DNA from: an uncultured Oscillospiraceae bacterium
GTDB taxonomy: Bacteria; Bacillota; Clostridia; Oscillospirales; Oscillospiraceae
NCBI GenBank assembly: GCA_947624395.1
Contig: CANQKA010000005.1
Span: 1 to 47,926 of the forward strand
Length of the DNA: 47,926 nt
Direction: 5' to 3'
Below are positions 1 to 7,725 of this stretch, piece by piece. The translations under genes were made by a program, and so were the position numbers. The notes under the pieces are model-generated. The model saw only the letters and a program-made list of their open reading frames with translations, had not been told where the DNA came from and did not search any database. Each line of letters begins with the position of its first letter. Position 1 is the first letter of the stretch.

Positions 1-1217
1 CGGGCGATGGTGACGGGCCCCTGGCCGGAGCGCACGTCGTACTCCTCGATGAGCTTCTCGGCGTAGGCGCGGATGGGCCCGCGCTTCAAAAATCCGGCCT
101 TGCTGGTGAATTCCGGCTCAAAGTACCGCTGGAGTACCAAGTTGTCCTCCAACGTGTAATCCAGCACCAGACCGTGCTTGTGCCGGTCCTCGGGGATATG
201 GCTCATGCCGGAGGTGGAGCGCTTGCGGATAGAGGCGTGGGTGATGTCCTGGCCGCACAGCTCGATGCTGCCGCTGACCAGGGGCTCCAGACCCGTCAGG
301 CCGTAGACGAACTCCGTCTGGCCGTTGCCGTCGATGCCGGCGAGGCACACGATCTCGCCCCGGCGGACGGTCAGGGACACGTCCTTGACGGCGTTGTTCT
401 TGTGGACCTTGCTGGCCACGGTCATGCCCTTCACCCGCAGCACCACGTCGCCGGGGTTGGCGGGGCCCTTTTCCACGTGGAAGTTCACGTTCCGGCCCAC
501 CATCATGGCGGACAGCTCCTCCATGGTGGTGTTTTTCGTCTCCACGGTGCCGATGTACTTGCCCTTGCGCAGCACGCTGCACCGGTCGGCCACGGCCATG
601 ATCTCCGCCAGCTTGTGGGAGATGAACAGAATGCTCTTGCCCTCAGCCGCCAGGTTGCGCATGATCTGCATGAGTTCCTCGATCTCCTGGGGCGTCAGCA
701 CGGCGGTGGGCTCGTCGAAGATCAGGATCTCGTTATCCCGGTAGAGCATCTTCAAGATCTCCGTGCGCTGCTGCATGCCCACGGTGATGTCCTCTATGAG
801 CGCGTCCGGGTCCACCTGCAGGCCGTATTTCTCCGACAGGGCCAGGACCTTTTCCCGCGCCTCCTTTTTCTGGAGAAAGCCGTGTTTGGTGGGCTCCACG
901 CCCATGATGATGTTGTCCAGAACGGTGAAGCACTCCACCAGCTTGAAGTGCTGGTGTACCATGCCTATGCCCAGATCGTTGGCGTCGTTGGGGTCGTTTA
1001 TTTTGACCACCTGGCCGTCCTTCTTGATGACGCCCTCCTCCGGCTGGTACAGGCCGAACAGCACGCTCATCAGCGTGCTCTTGCCGGCGCCGTTCTCGCC
1101 CAGAAGAGCGTGTATCTCACCCTTTTTCAGCTGCAGGGTGATGTTGTCGTTCGCGATGATGCCCGGAAACTTCTTGGTGATGTTGAGCATCTCGATCGCG
1201 TATGGTGTTTCCGCCAT
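1..1217 (-). CDS. Simple sugar/nucleoside ABC transporter ATP-binding protein (partial)
   Basis: Cytoplasmic ATPase of a BMP-type (nucleoside/simple sugar) importer with two fused nucleotide-binding domains. The 3' end lies outside the window; 405 codons are visible. The start ATG at 1217 follows a GGAGG site. The first domain has a clear Walker A (GENGAGKST, about residues 40-48), a Q-loop region (VHQHFK), a Walker B (ILIFDEPTAVL) and a switch His (ISHKLAE). The second domain carries a degenerate P-loop (GIDGNGQTE) and IPEDRHKHG, as is normal for RbsA/YufO-like proteins, where only one site is fully active. It follows the binding protein gene on the same strand, separated by a terminator, so it is probably expressed at a lower level. 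The permease genes are expected beyond base 1. The family is certain; the nucleoside specificity is inferred from the BMP neighbour and the adjacent udk-tdk. Confidence 0.93.
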   Translation of the reverse strand, partial: MAETPYAIEMLNITKKFPGIIANDNITLQLKKGEIHALLGENGAGKSTLMSVLFGLYQPEEGVIKKDGQVVKINDPNDANDLGIGMVHQHFKLVECFTVLDNIIMGVEPTKHGFLQKKEAREKVLALSEKYGLQVDPDALIEDITVGMQQRTEILKMLYRDNEILIFDEPTAVLTPQEIEELMQIMRNLAAEGKSILFISHKLAEIMAVADRCSVLRKGKYIGTVETKNTTMEELSAMMVGRNVNFHVEKGPANPGDVVLRVKGMTVASKVHKNNAVKDVSLTVRRGEIVCLAGIDGNGQTEFVYGLTGLEPLVSGSIELCGQDITHASIRKRSTSGMSHIPEDRHKHGLVLDYTLEDNLVLQRYFEPEFTSKAGFLKRGPIRAYAEKLIEEYDVRSGQGPVTIA

Positions 1218-1289
1218 GTCATCCTCCTTCCCTGTGTCAGCGCCGCACGCAGCAAGCGCGGCGTGTCAAAAGTTTGTCGTTCCTGTTTT

Positions 1290-1322
1290 AAAAAAAGCAG
1301 ACGCGGCAGGGGCCGCGTCTGC
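1290..1322 (-). terminator. Intrinsic terminator between BMP and ABC ATPase genes
   Basis: An 11-bp perfect GC-rich stem (1297-1307 with 1312-1322, loop of 4) is followed on the minus strand by seven T residues (1290-1296). It lies 20 bases after the BMP stop and 72 bases before the ATPase start. It would stop most transcripts after the binding protein gene and let a fraction read through, a usual way to make more binding protein than ATPase. Confidence 0.85.
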
Positions 1323-1342
1323 TGTTGTTGCGGGGGATGAAA

Positions 1343-2440
1343 TTACTTGATGTTGCCCTGATAGTCCACGGTCACGGTGGTGACGGCGGGCTCGACCTCG
1401 GTGTCGTTGGAGACGGTCACGTCGCCATTGAACATAGCGGCGACCAGCGCGTTGTAGTCCTCCTCGGTGAAGCTGTCGGACCACTGGGTGGTGCCCAGCT
1501 GGACGTAGTTGTCAGCGGGGGTCTCGGAGACCAGGCCCAGGGTGTCGATCTTGCCGCCGTACTCGCTGAACAGGCCGTCCTGCACCGCAGCCAGCATGGT
1601 CTGCACGGTGGGAGCCAGGCCCTTCATGGCGGAGGTAACGGTCATGCCCTCGCCGTAAGCGCCGTCGATGATGCCGACCTGGTCAACGTCCACGCCGATG
1701 ACCTTGCCCTCGACCTTGGCGGCCGCCTCGGCAACGGAGGTGTACACGCCGCCGCCGCAGGCGAAGACGATCTCGGTGCCGCCGTTGTACCAGGTGTCCA
1801 TAGCGGCAGTGATGTCCGCGTCGCCGAAGAACTGGTTGGCGTAAGCGTAGTTGATGGAGACTTCAGCGTTCAGCTCGGCAGCGGCGGCGTCAGCGCCCTG
1901 CACGAAGCCGTAGCCATAGCGGATGACGGCGGGAACAGCCATGCCACCGCAGAAGCCCAGCTTGGTGTAGCCCAGCTTCACAGCCGCATAACCGGCCATG
2001 TAGCCGCACAGCTCTTCCTGGTAAGTAGCGCAGTACAGGTTCGCGGGGACCTCGAAATCCTCGCCCAGGTCGCCGGCGCCCACGTCCAGCGCGATGAAGG
2101 TGATGTCGTCATAATCGCCGGAGCCAGCGGTCTCCTTGATGGCGTTGGCAAAGGCGTAACCGGGCATCACGATGACGTTGAAGCCGTCGTCGATGGCCTG
2201 CTCGATGGAGGACACACGGTCGGCGTCGGAGTCAGAGGCGGGCTTGTAGTACTGGAAGTCCACGCCGTTAGCCTCGGCATAGGCCTTGCAGGCCTCATAG
2301 GTGGTCTGGTTGAAGGACTGGTCGGTGATGTCGCCGTAGTCGGTGATCATGGCGACGGCCATGCCGTCATCCGCAAAAGCGGTGGCGCCAAGGGCCAGGA
2401 CCATCGTCAGAGCCAGAACAAGCGCAAGGATCTTTTTCAT
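1343..2440 (-). CDS. BMP family ABC transporter substrate-binding protein
   Basis: Extracytoplasmic binding protein of a nucleoside/simple-sugar importer (PnrA/Med, BMP family), 365 residues. The N-terminus is a signal peptide: MKK, a hydrophobic stretch, then ALGATAFA before an acidic mature start. Mature features fit the family: MITDYGDITDQSFNQ near the start, FIALDVG, GYMAGYAAVKLG, FACGGGVYTSVAEAA and VIGVDVDQ. The start at 2440 was chosen because it begins the signal peptide and has an AGGAGG site just upstream; a longer in-frame reading upstream is not plausible. Oddity: there is no lipobox cysteine, whereas most Gram-positive BMP proteins are lipoproteins. It is preceded by a strong promoter and followed by a terminator and the matching ATPase gene. 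Confidence 0.93.
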   Translation of the reverse strand: MKKILALVLALTMVLALGATAFADDGMAVAMITDYGDITDQSFNQTTYEACKAYAEANGVDFQYYKPASDSDADRVSSIEQAIDDGFNVIVMPGYAFANAIKETAGSGDYDDITFIALDVGAGDLGEDFEVPANLYCATYQEELCGYMAGYAAVKLGYTKLGFCGGMAVPAVIRYGYGFVQGADAAAAELNAEVSINYAYANQFFGDADITAAMDTWYNGGTEIVFACGGGVYTSVAEAAAKVEGKVIGVDVDQVGIIDGAYGEGMTVTSAMKGLAPTVQTMLAAVQDGLFSEYGGKIDTLGLVSETPADNYVQLGTTQWSDSFTEEDYNALVAAMFNGDVTVSNDTEVEPAVTTVTVDYQGNIK

Positions 2441-2498
2441 GGGGTTCCTCCTTAAAAAATAAATGAATTTTCGGCTTTGTACGGCCTCGTACGTGTTC

Positions 2499-2527
2499 AT
2501 TATAGCATGTCCATCTGCGCCGCGCAA
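2499..2527 (-). promoter_or_regulatory. Sigma-A promoter of the BMP transporter operon
   Basis: On the minus strand: -35 TTGCGC (2522-2527), 17-base spacer, extended -10 TGC-TATAAT (2499-2504). A short inverted repeat GTACG/CGTAC (2479-2492) sits just downstream of the start point and could be an operator, though this is only a possibility. Confidence 0.75.
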
Positions 2528-2608
2528 CGGAAAAACCCATAAAAAAACAGCAACAGAAATTGCAAATTGTTTCAAAACTGCCAGTTGGTTTCCAACCGGT
2601 CCCCCGCC

Positions 2609-2637
2609 TTGCGTCCGCCGTCGATTTATGGTAAGAT
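2609..2637 (+). promoter_or_regulatory. Promoter of udk-tdk
   Basis: -35 TTGCGT (2609-2614), 17-base spacer, -10 TAAGAT (2632-2637), about 35 bases before the udk start. It diverges from the BMP promoter, so uptake and salvage of nucleosides are controlled from one 230-base intergenic region. Confidence 0.65.
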
Positions 2638-2672
2638 ACATATCAATAATAGATAGCACAGGGGGCTCGCCC

Positions 2673-3302
2673 ATGGGAAAGATCCTCATCATCGGCATCG
2701 CCGGCGGTACCGGCAGCGGCAAGACCACCATCACCCGCCGCCTCCAGCGCCAGTTCGCGGACCATGTCACGGTCCTGTACCACGACAACTACTATCGCGC
2801 CCACGACGACCTGACCATGGAGGAGCGGTCCAAGCTCAACTACGACGAGCCCGCCGCCTTTGAGACGGACCTGCTGGTGCAGCACCTGGCGGCGCTGCGC
2901 CGGGGCGAGGCGGTGGACGGGCCGGTGTACGATTACACCGTGCACAATCGCGCCCCGGAGACCCAGCACCTGGAGCCGTCGCCGGTAATACTGGTGGAGG
3001 GCATTTTGATACTGGCGGACAAGCAGCTTTGCGAGAGCATGGACATCAAGGTCTTCGTGGACGCGGACGCGGACGTGCGCATCCTGCGCCGTATCGTCCG
3101 GGACGTGCGGGACCGGGGCCGGAGCCTGGAGAGCGTGGTCAACCAGTATCTCACCACGGTCAAGCCCATGCACGAGCTGTACGTGGAGCCATCCCGCCGT
3201 CGGGCGGACGTTATCATTCCCGAGGGCGGGCACAACGACGTGGCCGTGGAACTGCTGATACGGCGGGTCCAGGCCCATTTGCAGGAGGAAGAAAATGGCT
3301 AA
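2673..3302 (+). CDS. udk: Uridine kinase
   Basis: Phosphorylates uridine and cytidine to UMP and CMP in the pyrimidine salvage pathway; cytosolic. The protein has 209 residues, the normal Udk length. It has a P-loop GGTGSGKT (residues 11-18), the nucleoside-binding YHDNYYR segment, YDEPAAFE, VEGILIL as the Walker B region, and the RIVRDVRDRGR lid-type segment. The ATG at 2673 begins exactly where Udk homology begins; an upstream in-frame extension would pass through the promoter and is rejected. The gene overlaps tdk by 8 bases, so the two are translationally coupled. The nucleoside-type importer is encoded divergently. Confidence 0.95.
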   Translation: MGKILIIGIAGGTGSGKTTITRRLQRQFADHVTVLYHDNYYRAHDDLTMEERSKLNYDEPAAFETDLLVQHLAALRRGEAVDGPVYDYTVHNRAPETQHLEPSPVILVEGILILADKQLCESMDIKVFVDADADVRILRRIVRDVRDRGRSLESVVNQYLTTVKPMHELYVEPSRRRADVIIPEGGHNDVAVELLIRRVQAHLQEEENG

Positions 3303-3888
3303 GCTATACTTTAAATACGGTGCCATGGGCTCCAGCAAGTCCGCCCAGGCCCTCATCGCCAAATTCAATTACGAGGAACAGGGCATGCGCTGCTGGCTCA
3401 TAAAGCCCGCCACCGACACCCGGGACGGCGTGGACGCTGTGCGCTCGCGCATCGGCCTGGAGGCCTCCGGGGACGTGATCGCCCCCGAGGACAACATCGG
3501 CGACCTCTACCAGGACGCCGGCTGGTGCGACGTTATCATCGCCGACGAGGCCCAGTTCTTCACCCCCGCCCAGATCGACCAGCTGCGGGACATCGTGGAC
3601 CAGGCGGACGTGCCGGTGATGTGCTTCGGCCTGCGCACGGACTTTTTGACCCACCTGTTCCCCGGCGCACGGCGGCTCATGGAGGTGGCCGACTCCATCA
3701 CGGAGATCAAGACCATCTGCACCTGCGGCCGCAAGGCCGTGGTCAACGCCCGCCTGGACGAGAACGGCGACGTGGTCACCCAGGGCCAGCAGGTCCTTCT
3801 GGGCGGCAACGACACCTATACCGCCATGTGCCATCGCTGCTGGAAAAAGAAGATACGCGAGCAGGAAGAGCGCCGGCAGCAGAGCTGA
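3295..3888 (+). CDS. tdk: Thymidine kinase (type II)
   Basis: Converts thymidine to dTMP (salvage); cytosolic homotetramer in the known family. The protein has 197 residues. Seen: P-loop-like GAMGSSKS (9-16), Walker B/catalytic DEAQ (84-87), and the structural zinc site of type II enzymes, C142/C144 and C179/C182. The start overlaps the end of udk by 8 bases and uses a GGAGGAAG site inside udk. A strong promoter and an initiator tRNA follow. Function is clear from motifs. Confidence 0.95.
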   Translation: MAKLYFKYGAMGSSKSAQALIAKFNYEEQGMRCWLIKPATDTRDGVDAVRSRIGLEASGDVIAPEDNIGDLYQDAGWCDVIIADEAQFFTPAQIDQLRDIVDQADVPVMCFGLRTDFLTHLFPGARRLMEVADSITEIKTICTCGRKAVVNARLDENGDVVTQGQQVLLGGNDTYTAMCHRCWKKKIREQEERRQQS

Positions 3889-3905
3889 ACCGACAGAAAA
3901 AGAAC

Positions 3906-3934
3906 TTGACAAACCGTCCGGCGTATGATACTAT
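3906..3934 (+). promoter_or_regulatory. Strong promoter of tRNA-fMet
   Basis: A perfect -35 TTGACA (3906-3911), a 17-base spacer and -10 TACTAT (3929-3934), placed 14 bases before the mature tRNA 5' end. The tRNA thus has its own promoter and does not rely on udk-tdk. Confidence 0.85.
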
Positions 3935-3948
3935 GACAGTCCCAATGA

Positions 3949-4025
<77 letters not shown>

Positions 4026-4029
4026 AACA

Positions 4030-4070
4030 GGAAACCCTGGAGCCGCAACGGTTCTAGGGTTTCCTTTATT
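4030..4070 (+). terminator. Terminator after tRNA-fMet, probably bidirectional
   Basis: A long stem (GGAAACCCT...AGGGTTTCC, 4030-4064) is followed by CTTTATT on the plus strand. The stop codon of the opposing Fic gene (4069-4071) abuts it, so it may also end Fic transcription. Confidence 0.75.
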
Positions 4071-5310
4071 ACCAGTGTTTCTCAGGAGCTGCAAATAGAG
4101 CCTTGTCCAAAGCGGCTAAGTCCATCTTATAATACTTCTCTTTTCCGTCTTTTACTGAGAGGAGGAGAGAATGTTCATTAACGAAATCCAATTTCTTGCG
4201 GATCGTCCCGCTGCTAAGGTTCATATTGCTCATTAGTTCTTTCATGGTTATCCCCTGCTCACCGAACAGTGCTGCTTGTACAAGCAGACTATATAGCCTC
4301 CGCATGTGGGGAGAACTGCCATCCGGTAACTCTGATGCAGCGTTTTCATAGCGTTCCCAACTGATACACTTTCTGTCCAGGGACGCATGCAGTTCCATAG
4401 CAGCATCCCGGATCATCCCAAGCATCATAAGGAGAAATGGCGTCAAGTCGCCCATATTATGGGGATCGTTACAGATTTTGAACGCTTCGTAATAATCCTT
4501 GACATTTTCCTTGATCGTCTCTGAGATTCGATATGCAAGCAGGGGCGTCATGGTCTCTGCGATATAATAGCTCACAATGAACCGACCAAGCCGACCGTTT
4601 CCATCATAAAACGGATGGATGTATTCCAGCAGATAGTGAAACAGACATATACGATACATGCTATCGATCGTGTCATCATGCAAAAACGCCAGCGCCTTTT
4701 CCAGAGACGCTATAATGGCGCTTTCCGGCGTCAGGCCTGAATGTATGACCCTGTCTGTTACACTGCAGACCGTTGCCTGATCTTTCCTGAATATCCGACC
4801 GTCTGGCAGGTTGTTCTTGTTCTCGGCAACAACTTCTGCCAGAACAAGCTCGTCATAAAGGGCACGGACATCGTTACAGCTGGATAGGGACACTTTCTCA
4901 TTCCGAAGGAGCTTATTATACTTATTTACCATTCCAAGGAACCGGGGCGCACGCTTCTTTTTTGCCGATTGCTCCTCTAAAACTGTCAGTGCCGCGCCAA
5001 TTTCTTTCCTGCTGCTGTATACGCCTTCAATGTCATTTGTTATCACGATCTCATCGATAAGGCATTTTCTGGAATACTGTTGTAGGGCCTTTCCTGGGAG
5101 AAAGCTACACAGTCTGGAGATTTCCTTGTCCAGGCGAAGGATGTTGAACATAAGTTCAGCGACCTCGTTGCTGGCTACGAAAAACGCGGGCATACCTGCG
5201 ATGGAGAAATCTATCTTGGTGGTCCACTCCGAGTCAAAACGGGCTCTGTATGTCTTTTTATAGTCCTCTTTGTCGCCGTAATAGAGCTTTCTCAACGATT
5301 CATATGCCAT
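4069..5310 (-). CDS. Fic family protein (AMPylase-type, class II inhibitory motif)
   Basis: Predicted to transfer a nucleotide monophosphate (usually AMP from ATP) to a target protein; 413 residues. The core motif HPFYDGNGRLGR is complete at about 232-243. An N-terminal inhibitory helix motif TNDIEG (about 91-96) matches the (S/T)xxxE(G/N) class II rule, so activity should be self-restrained. A C-terminal winged-helix-like region (GITMKELMSNMNLSSGTIRKKLDFV) is common in Fic proteins of this group. Start ATG 5310 has a GGAGGCGATCAT leader; an upstream extension is unlikely. The gene lies alone in the islet bounded by repeated tRNA 3' ends and has lower GC than udk-tdk, which suggests transfer. 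The target is unknown. Confidence 0.9.
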   Translation of the reverse strand: MAYESLRKLYYGDKEDYKKTYRARFDSEWTTKIDFSIAGMPAFFVASNEVAELMFNILRLDKEISRLCSFLPGKALQQYSRKCLIDEIVITNDIEGVYSSRKEIGAALTVLEEQSAKKKRAPRFLGMVNKYNKLLRNEKVSLSSCNDVRALYDELVLAEVVAENKNNLPDGRIFRKDQATVCSVTDRVIHSGLTPESAIIASLEKALAFLHDDTIDSMYRICLFHYLLEYIHPFYDGNGRLGRFIVSYYIAETMTPLLAYRISETIKENVKDYYEAFKICNDPHNMGDLTPFLLMMLGMIRDAAMELHASLDRKCISWERYENAASELPDGSSPHMRRLYSLLVQAALFGEQGITMKELMSNMNLSSGTIRKKLDFVNEHSLLLSVKDGKEKYYKMDLAALDKALFAAPEKHW

Positions 5311-5350
5311 ATGATCGCCTCCTTCACAAAAACGGGTCGAAATTGAGTGT

Positions 5351-5372
5351 GTTTTGTAGGATAACACAAAAC
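5351..5372. promoter_or_regulatory. Inverted repeat in the Fic leader
   Basis: GTTTTGT (5351-5357) and ACAAAAC (5366-5372), 8 bases apart, about 40 bases upstream of the Fic start in an A/T-rich stretch that should hold its promoter. It could be an operator for a dimeric repressor. Weak evidence. Confidence 0.35.
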
Positions 5373-5378
5373 GTGCAA

Positions 5379-5864
5379 AAAATCAATCGTTTTTTGACGT
5401 TGTTCTATTAAAACTTTACGTATGAGGGCAAATATGAGCCAAAAATCACTTGATATTCGGTAAAACATGTTCTGGTTTGTAGACTATTAATGGCCTGCGG
5501 CATAATTCTCCCCGGGGAAAGGCCCGCCAAGTTTTGCCGACGAAACCAAGACTGATACAAGCCGCAGACCGTGACCAGGCCGCCCGGCGGCAGTGAAATG
5601 CGTCAGCGTTGACGGATTTGACAAAGTCTTGCGCCTGGTGTATACATAAAACAAACTGGTCGTTGCTGGTTATTCTCCTTTGTGAGATGTGGCGGCGTGT
5701 CAGCGGTTCAAAATGGTCAGGGGACGGTACCAGCACATAGGCCAGTGTTCCCAGACGCCATGTGGGTGCCGATGTGCCGGCGCTCATTTTTTCGGCGTTG
5801 AAAAACCTAAAGCAGAAGAGCCGCTTTCGGTGTGCGGAATGTTGCGCATATGATGTACTGTGAA
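5379..5864. other. Non-coding remainder of the tRNA islet
   Basis: About 490 bases between the Fic promoter region and the second tRNA fragment. An open frame runs through part of it on the minus strand but has no ribosome site, starts in the tRNA fragment and shows no recognisable motif. I see no gene, integrase or integrase remnant here. It may be decayed cargo. Confidence 0.5.
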
Positions 5865-5878
5865 CTCCCGCCACCAAA
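5865..5878 (+). repeat. tRNA 3'-end direct repeat, copy 2 (putative attR)
   Basis: The same 14 bases as 4014-4027, without the rest of a tRNA. It is followed at once by a 19-bp hairpin terminator (5876-5917), which may be the original terminator of the tRNA before the islet was inserted. Confidence 0.65.
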
Positions 5879-5917
5879 AGAACAAGGGATGCTCACAAGA
5901 GCATCCCTTGTTCTTTT
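5876..5917. terminator. 19-bp perfect hairpin, bidirectional terminator
   Basis: Arms 5876-5894 and 5899-5917 are perfectly complementary with a 4-base loop. The ends read AAAAG on one side and CTTTT on the other, so it can terminate on both strands. It ends the XRE gene on the minus strand, whose stop is 7 bases away. Confidence 0.8.
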
Positions 5918-5923
5918 ATCCTG

Positions 5924-6166
5924 TTATACGACTCGATCATCGTCATCCAGCAGCATTCCAGGCTGGATATCAAGCACGTCGCATATCTTGAAAAGCGTCT
6001 CCAGAGAGATCCCGCGGGTGGTGCTGTAGCCTTCTACCTGGGCCAGGAAGTTCAGGCTCCTGTCGATCTTCTCCGCAAAGACCTCCTGCGTATAGCCGGC
6101 TTTCTTGCGGTAGTACGCGATCCGCAGACCCATGACCCTGTAGCGTTCTGGATAATCCGTGTGCAT
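5924..6166 (-). CDS. XRE family HTH transcriptional regulator
   Basis: Small DNA-binding protein, 80 residues. One helix-turn-helix of the Cro/CI type: LRIAYYRKKAGYTQEVFAEK (about 13-32), then the recognition-helix region SLNFLAQVEGY and ISLETLFKICDVLDIQPGMLL. The acidic tail DDDDR is usual in single-domain XRE proteins. Start ATG 6166 has AGGAGG 8 bases upstream; a 15-codon longer reading would pass through the likely operator. It is transcribed away from the membrane protein gene at 6316 and probably represses itself through the palindrome at 6179-6197. Confidence 0.88.
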   Translation of the reverse strand: MHTDYPERYRVMGLRIAYYRKKAGYTQEVFAEKIDRSLNFLAQVEGYSTTRGISLETLFKICDVLDIQPGMLLDDDDRVV

Positions 6167-6178
6167 GGCAGTCCCTCC

Positions 6179-6197
6179 TGATACTATGATTGTATCA
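6179..6197. promoter_or_regulatory. Palindromic putative XRE operator
   Basis: TGATAC (6179-6184) and GTATCA (6192-6197), spaced 7 bases, 12 bases upstream of the XRE start. Size and position fit an autoregulatory operator of an XRE dimer. Confidence 0.5.
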
Positions 6198-6238
6198 AGA
6201 GAGGCTGTCAAAATTTATACATTCTTAGACAATGATTA

Positions 6239-6267
6239 TTTACTTTTAATAAATAATCTGATATACT
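6239..6267 (+). promoter_or_regulatory. Promoter of the 170-aa membrane protein
   Basis: -35 TTTACT (6239-6244), 17-base spacer, -10 TATACT (6262-6267), about 50 bases before the ATG at 6316, in an A/T-rich stretch. Confidence 0.6.
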
Positions 6268-6315
6268 AATTGCCACTTAATGATTTGCGCTGCACGAGAA
6301 AATGGAGGAATGGAC

Positions 6316-6828
6316 ATGAGAGGCGAATTCATTGGAACAACAAAATGTGACAAGACGATAGAAGTTGGGTGCCTGATATCACTTGTGTGCATTATTTCGT
6401 TCTTGCTAAGGTTGAGTGTTTCTATGCCTACTGAGTACAACGATTGGGATGACGTGGCAGAGGGGTTAAGTATACTCGGTTTCTGGTACAAATATGGCGA
6501 TGCTTTTGCATTGATCAAAATCGTTGTCATATGTGCTGTTTGCTTTTTTGGTGGTAAGTTCTACTTAATGCTACGCTTATCATATTGCGATGTATATGAA
6601 TATGGAATAACAGGCAGGGCAATATGGGAGTTTTCCAAAGGAATGCCGATATTTGATTTAGGCTACGACGAGATCGTTAACATCACCGCAACAAAACATA
6701 CACTGATGATCTATACCAAATATGAGAAGTTGAAAGTGATGGCATTTAAGAATCGTCAAGAGACCTTCATGGAAATACGTGACCGAGTTGCCTGTGAGAG
6801 AGGAAGATCGAATGCAAGTAAGCAATAA
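6316..6828 (+). CDS. Hypothetical two-TM membrane protein, PH-like C-terminus
   Basis: 170 residues; not recognised by name. Two hydrophobic segments (about CLISLVCIISFLLRLSV and FALIKIVVICAVCFFGG) are separated by a short acidic, probably external loop. The C-terminal half is soluble with alternating strands (YEYGITGRAIWEF, IFDLGYDEIVNITATK, TLMIYTKYEKLKVMAF), a pattern like bacterial PH/YokE-type domains in membrane proteins. Start 6316 was chosen over upstream ATGs because GGAGG lies 7 bases before it. Base composition is clearly lower in GC than the core genes, suggesting transfer. It is divergent from the XRE regulator. Function unknown. Confidence 0.7.
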   Translation: MRGEFIGTTKCDKTIEVGCLISLVCIISFLLRLSVSMPTEYNDWDDVAEGLSILGFWYKYGDAFALIKIVVICAVCFFGGKFYLMLRLSYCDVYEYGITGRAIWEFSKGMPIFDLGYDEIVNITATKHTLMIYTKYEKLKVMAFKNRQETFMEIRDRVACERGRSNASKQ

Positions 6829-7203
6829 CCATCAAGACATAGCTACAGGCTCTTCTTTCCCTACGCAGCAAGCGCCAAATATGCGCTAAAACGAAAAAAT
6901 CAGCTGACCGGCAAAACAGCAAAACCCCGCGATCCCTTGTGGATCGCGGGGTTCCTTTGCCTTTGCACGCCAGGTTTGGAGATTGAATCCCCCGCCCGTG
7001 CAAATTGTCACGGCTGCACCAGTTTTGGAGGCAGCCGTGAAAAACAGGGAAATGGAGAAAAACATTCAAAGCACATCGGGGTTATTATACGAGCACGGAA
7101 CAGCTTTAGACTGTTTCGTGCTCTTGCTTGAGATACAGGGCGGCTGGCGTAGTCCCCAAAATATTTAATATTATGTCAACCGCCCCTTTTGCGTATAAGA
7201 CTG
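6829..7203. other. Gene-free stretch with several hairpins
   Basis: I see no gene. It holds the terminator at 6923-6953, an inverted pair CACGGCTGC/GCAGCCGTG (about 7008-7052), and a near-perfect hairpin with arms 7091-7103 and 7111-7123 (GAGCACG...CGTGCTC). GGGCGG and CCGCCC arms then surround an A/T-rich centre (about 7138-7188). These look like stacked terminators or the junction of mobile pieces. Confidence 0.5.
6923..6960 (+). terminator. Terminator after the membrane protein gene
   Basis: A 13-bp perfect stem (6923-6935 with 6941-6953, 5-base loop), followed by a weak T-rich tail (CCTTTGCCTTT). Confidence 0.65.
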
Positions 7204-7725
7204 TTATTTCTCTGAAGACCAGTCCATGTAGCGGCGCCGGATATTGCCGAGAACCTTCTCTAACTGGTATACGCTCATATCCAACGCTCTGGATGTCTCC
7301 TTTCTCCCGTACCCAGACATCCGAAGAAGGACCATCTGCCTCTCGTTGTCAGGCAGAGACGCCAGGAACTCGACCACTGACAGCCTGCTGAAATCAGAGA
7401 GATGTGAGTGTAAGATACTGTACCCATTGACACCGTCATTCTTGGCGCCGGCGATGATGGCATCCAGCGAGAAATGGCCAAACAGCATGGATGGCGTCTT
7501 CCGGTTCAGAGCGTCCATGTACGCAGAAAACAGGTCCCAATAATCTTTGAAGAAATGACCCGTTGTCAGCGGCATGGAACGAAGCATCTCAACAAGAAAC
7601 AGCAACGCTTCAGCCACCCTGTCCTCATATTCCAGATTGAGCCATCTCCTCTGACAAAGGCCCCTTATGACCGGGAGCGCGGCTGAAACGATCCTGTCCT
7701 CAGCCGTCTCACCTGCGCTTGCCAT
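7204..7725 (-). CDS. Sigma-70-like / region 4 HTH protein
   Basis: 173 residues. The C-terminal 50 residues read as sigma region 4: LPDNERQMVLLRMSGYGRKETSRALDM followed by a basic recognition helix ending in RRRYM. The middle (LDAIIAGAKNDG... SILHSHLSDFSRLSVVEF) is weakly region-2-like at best. It may be a small ECF-like sigma factor or a mobile-element regulator. Start ATG 7725 lies inside the end of the 142-aa gene (17-base overlap), with GGAG upstream, so the two genes are translationally coupled. The operon is divergent from the type I R-M operon and shares its control region, so a role in regulating that locus is possible but unproven. Confidence 0.6.
   Translation of the reverse strand: MASAGETAEDRIVSAALPVIRGLCQRRWLNLEYEDRVAEALLFLVEMLRSMPLTTGHFFKDYWDLFSAYMDALNRKTPSMLFGHFSLDAIIAGAKNDGVNGYSILHSHLSDFSRLSVVEFLASLPDNERQMVLLRMSGYGRKETSRALDMSVYQLEKVLGNIRRRYMDWSSEK

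Noticed and set aside
2441-2788. Longer N-terminus for the BMP protein
   Set aside because: It would run through the promoter and antisense to udk; the internal ATG begins a perfect signal peptide with AGGAGG.
5446-5877. 143-codon minus-strand frame in the islet
   Set aside because: It begins in the tRNA fragment, has no ribosome site and shows no recognisable domain.
6984-7012. tRNA-like 3' half (GATTGAATCCCCCG)
   Set aside because: T-arm pairing fails (three of five pairs at best) and no 5' half is present.
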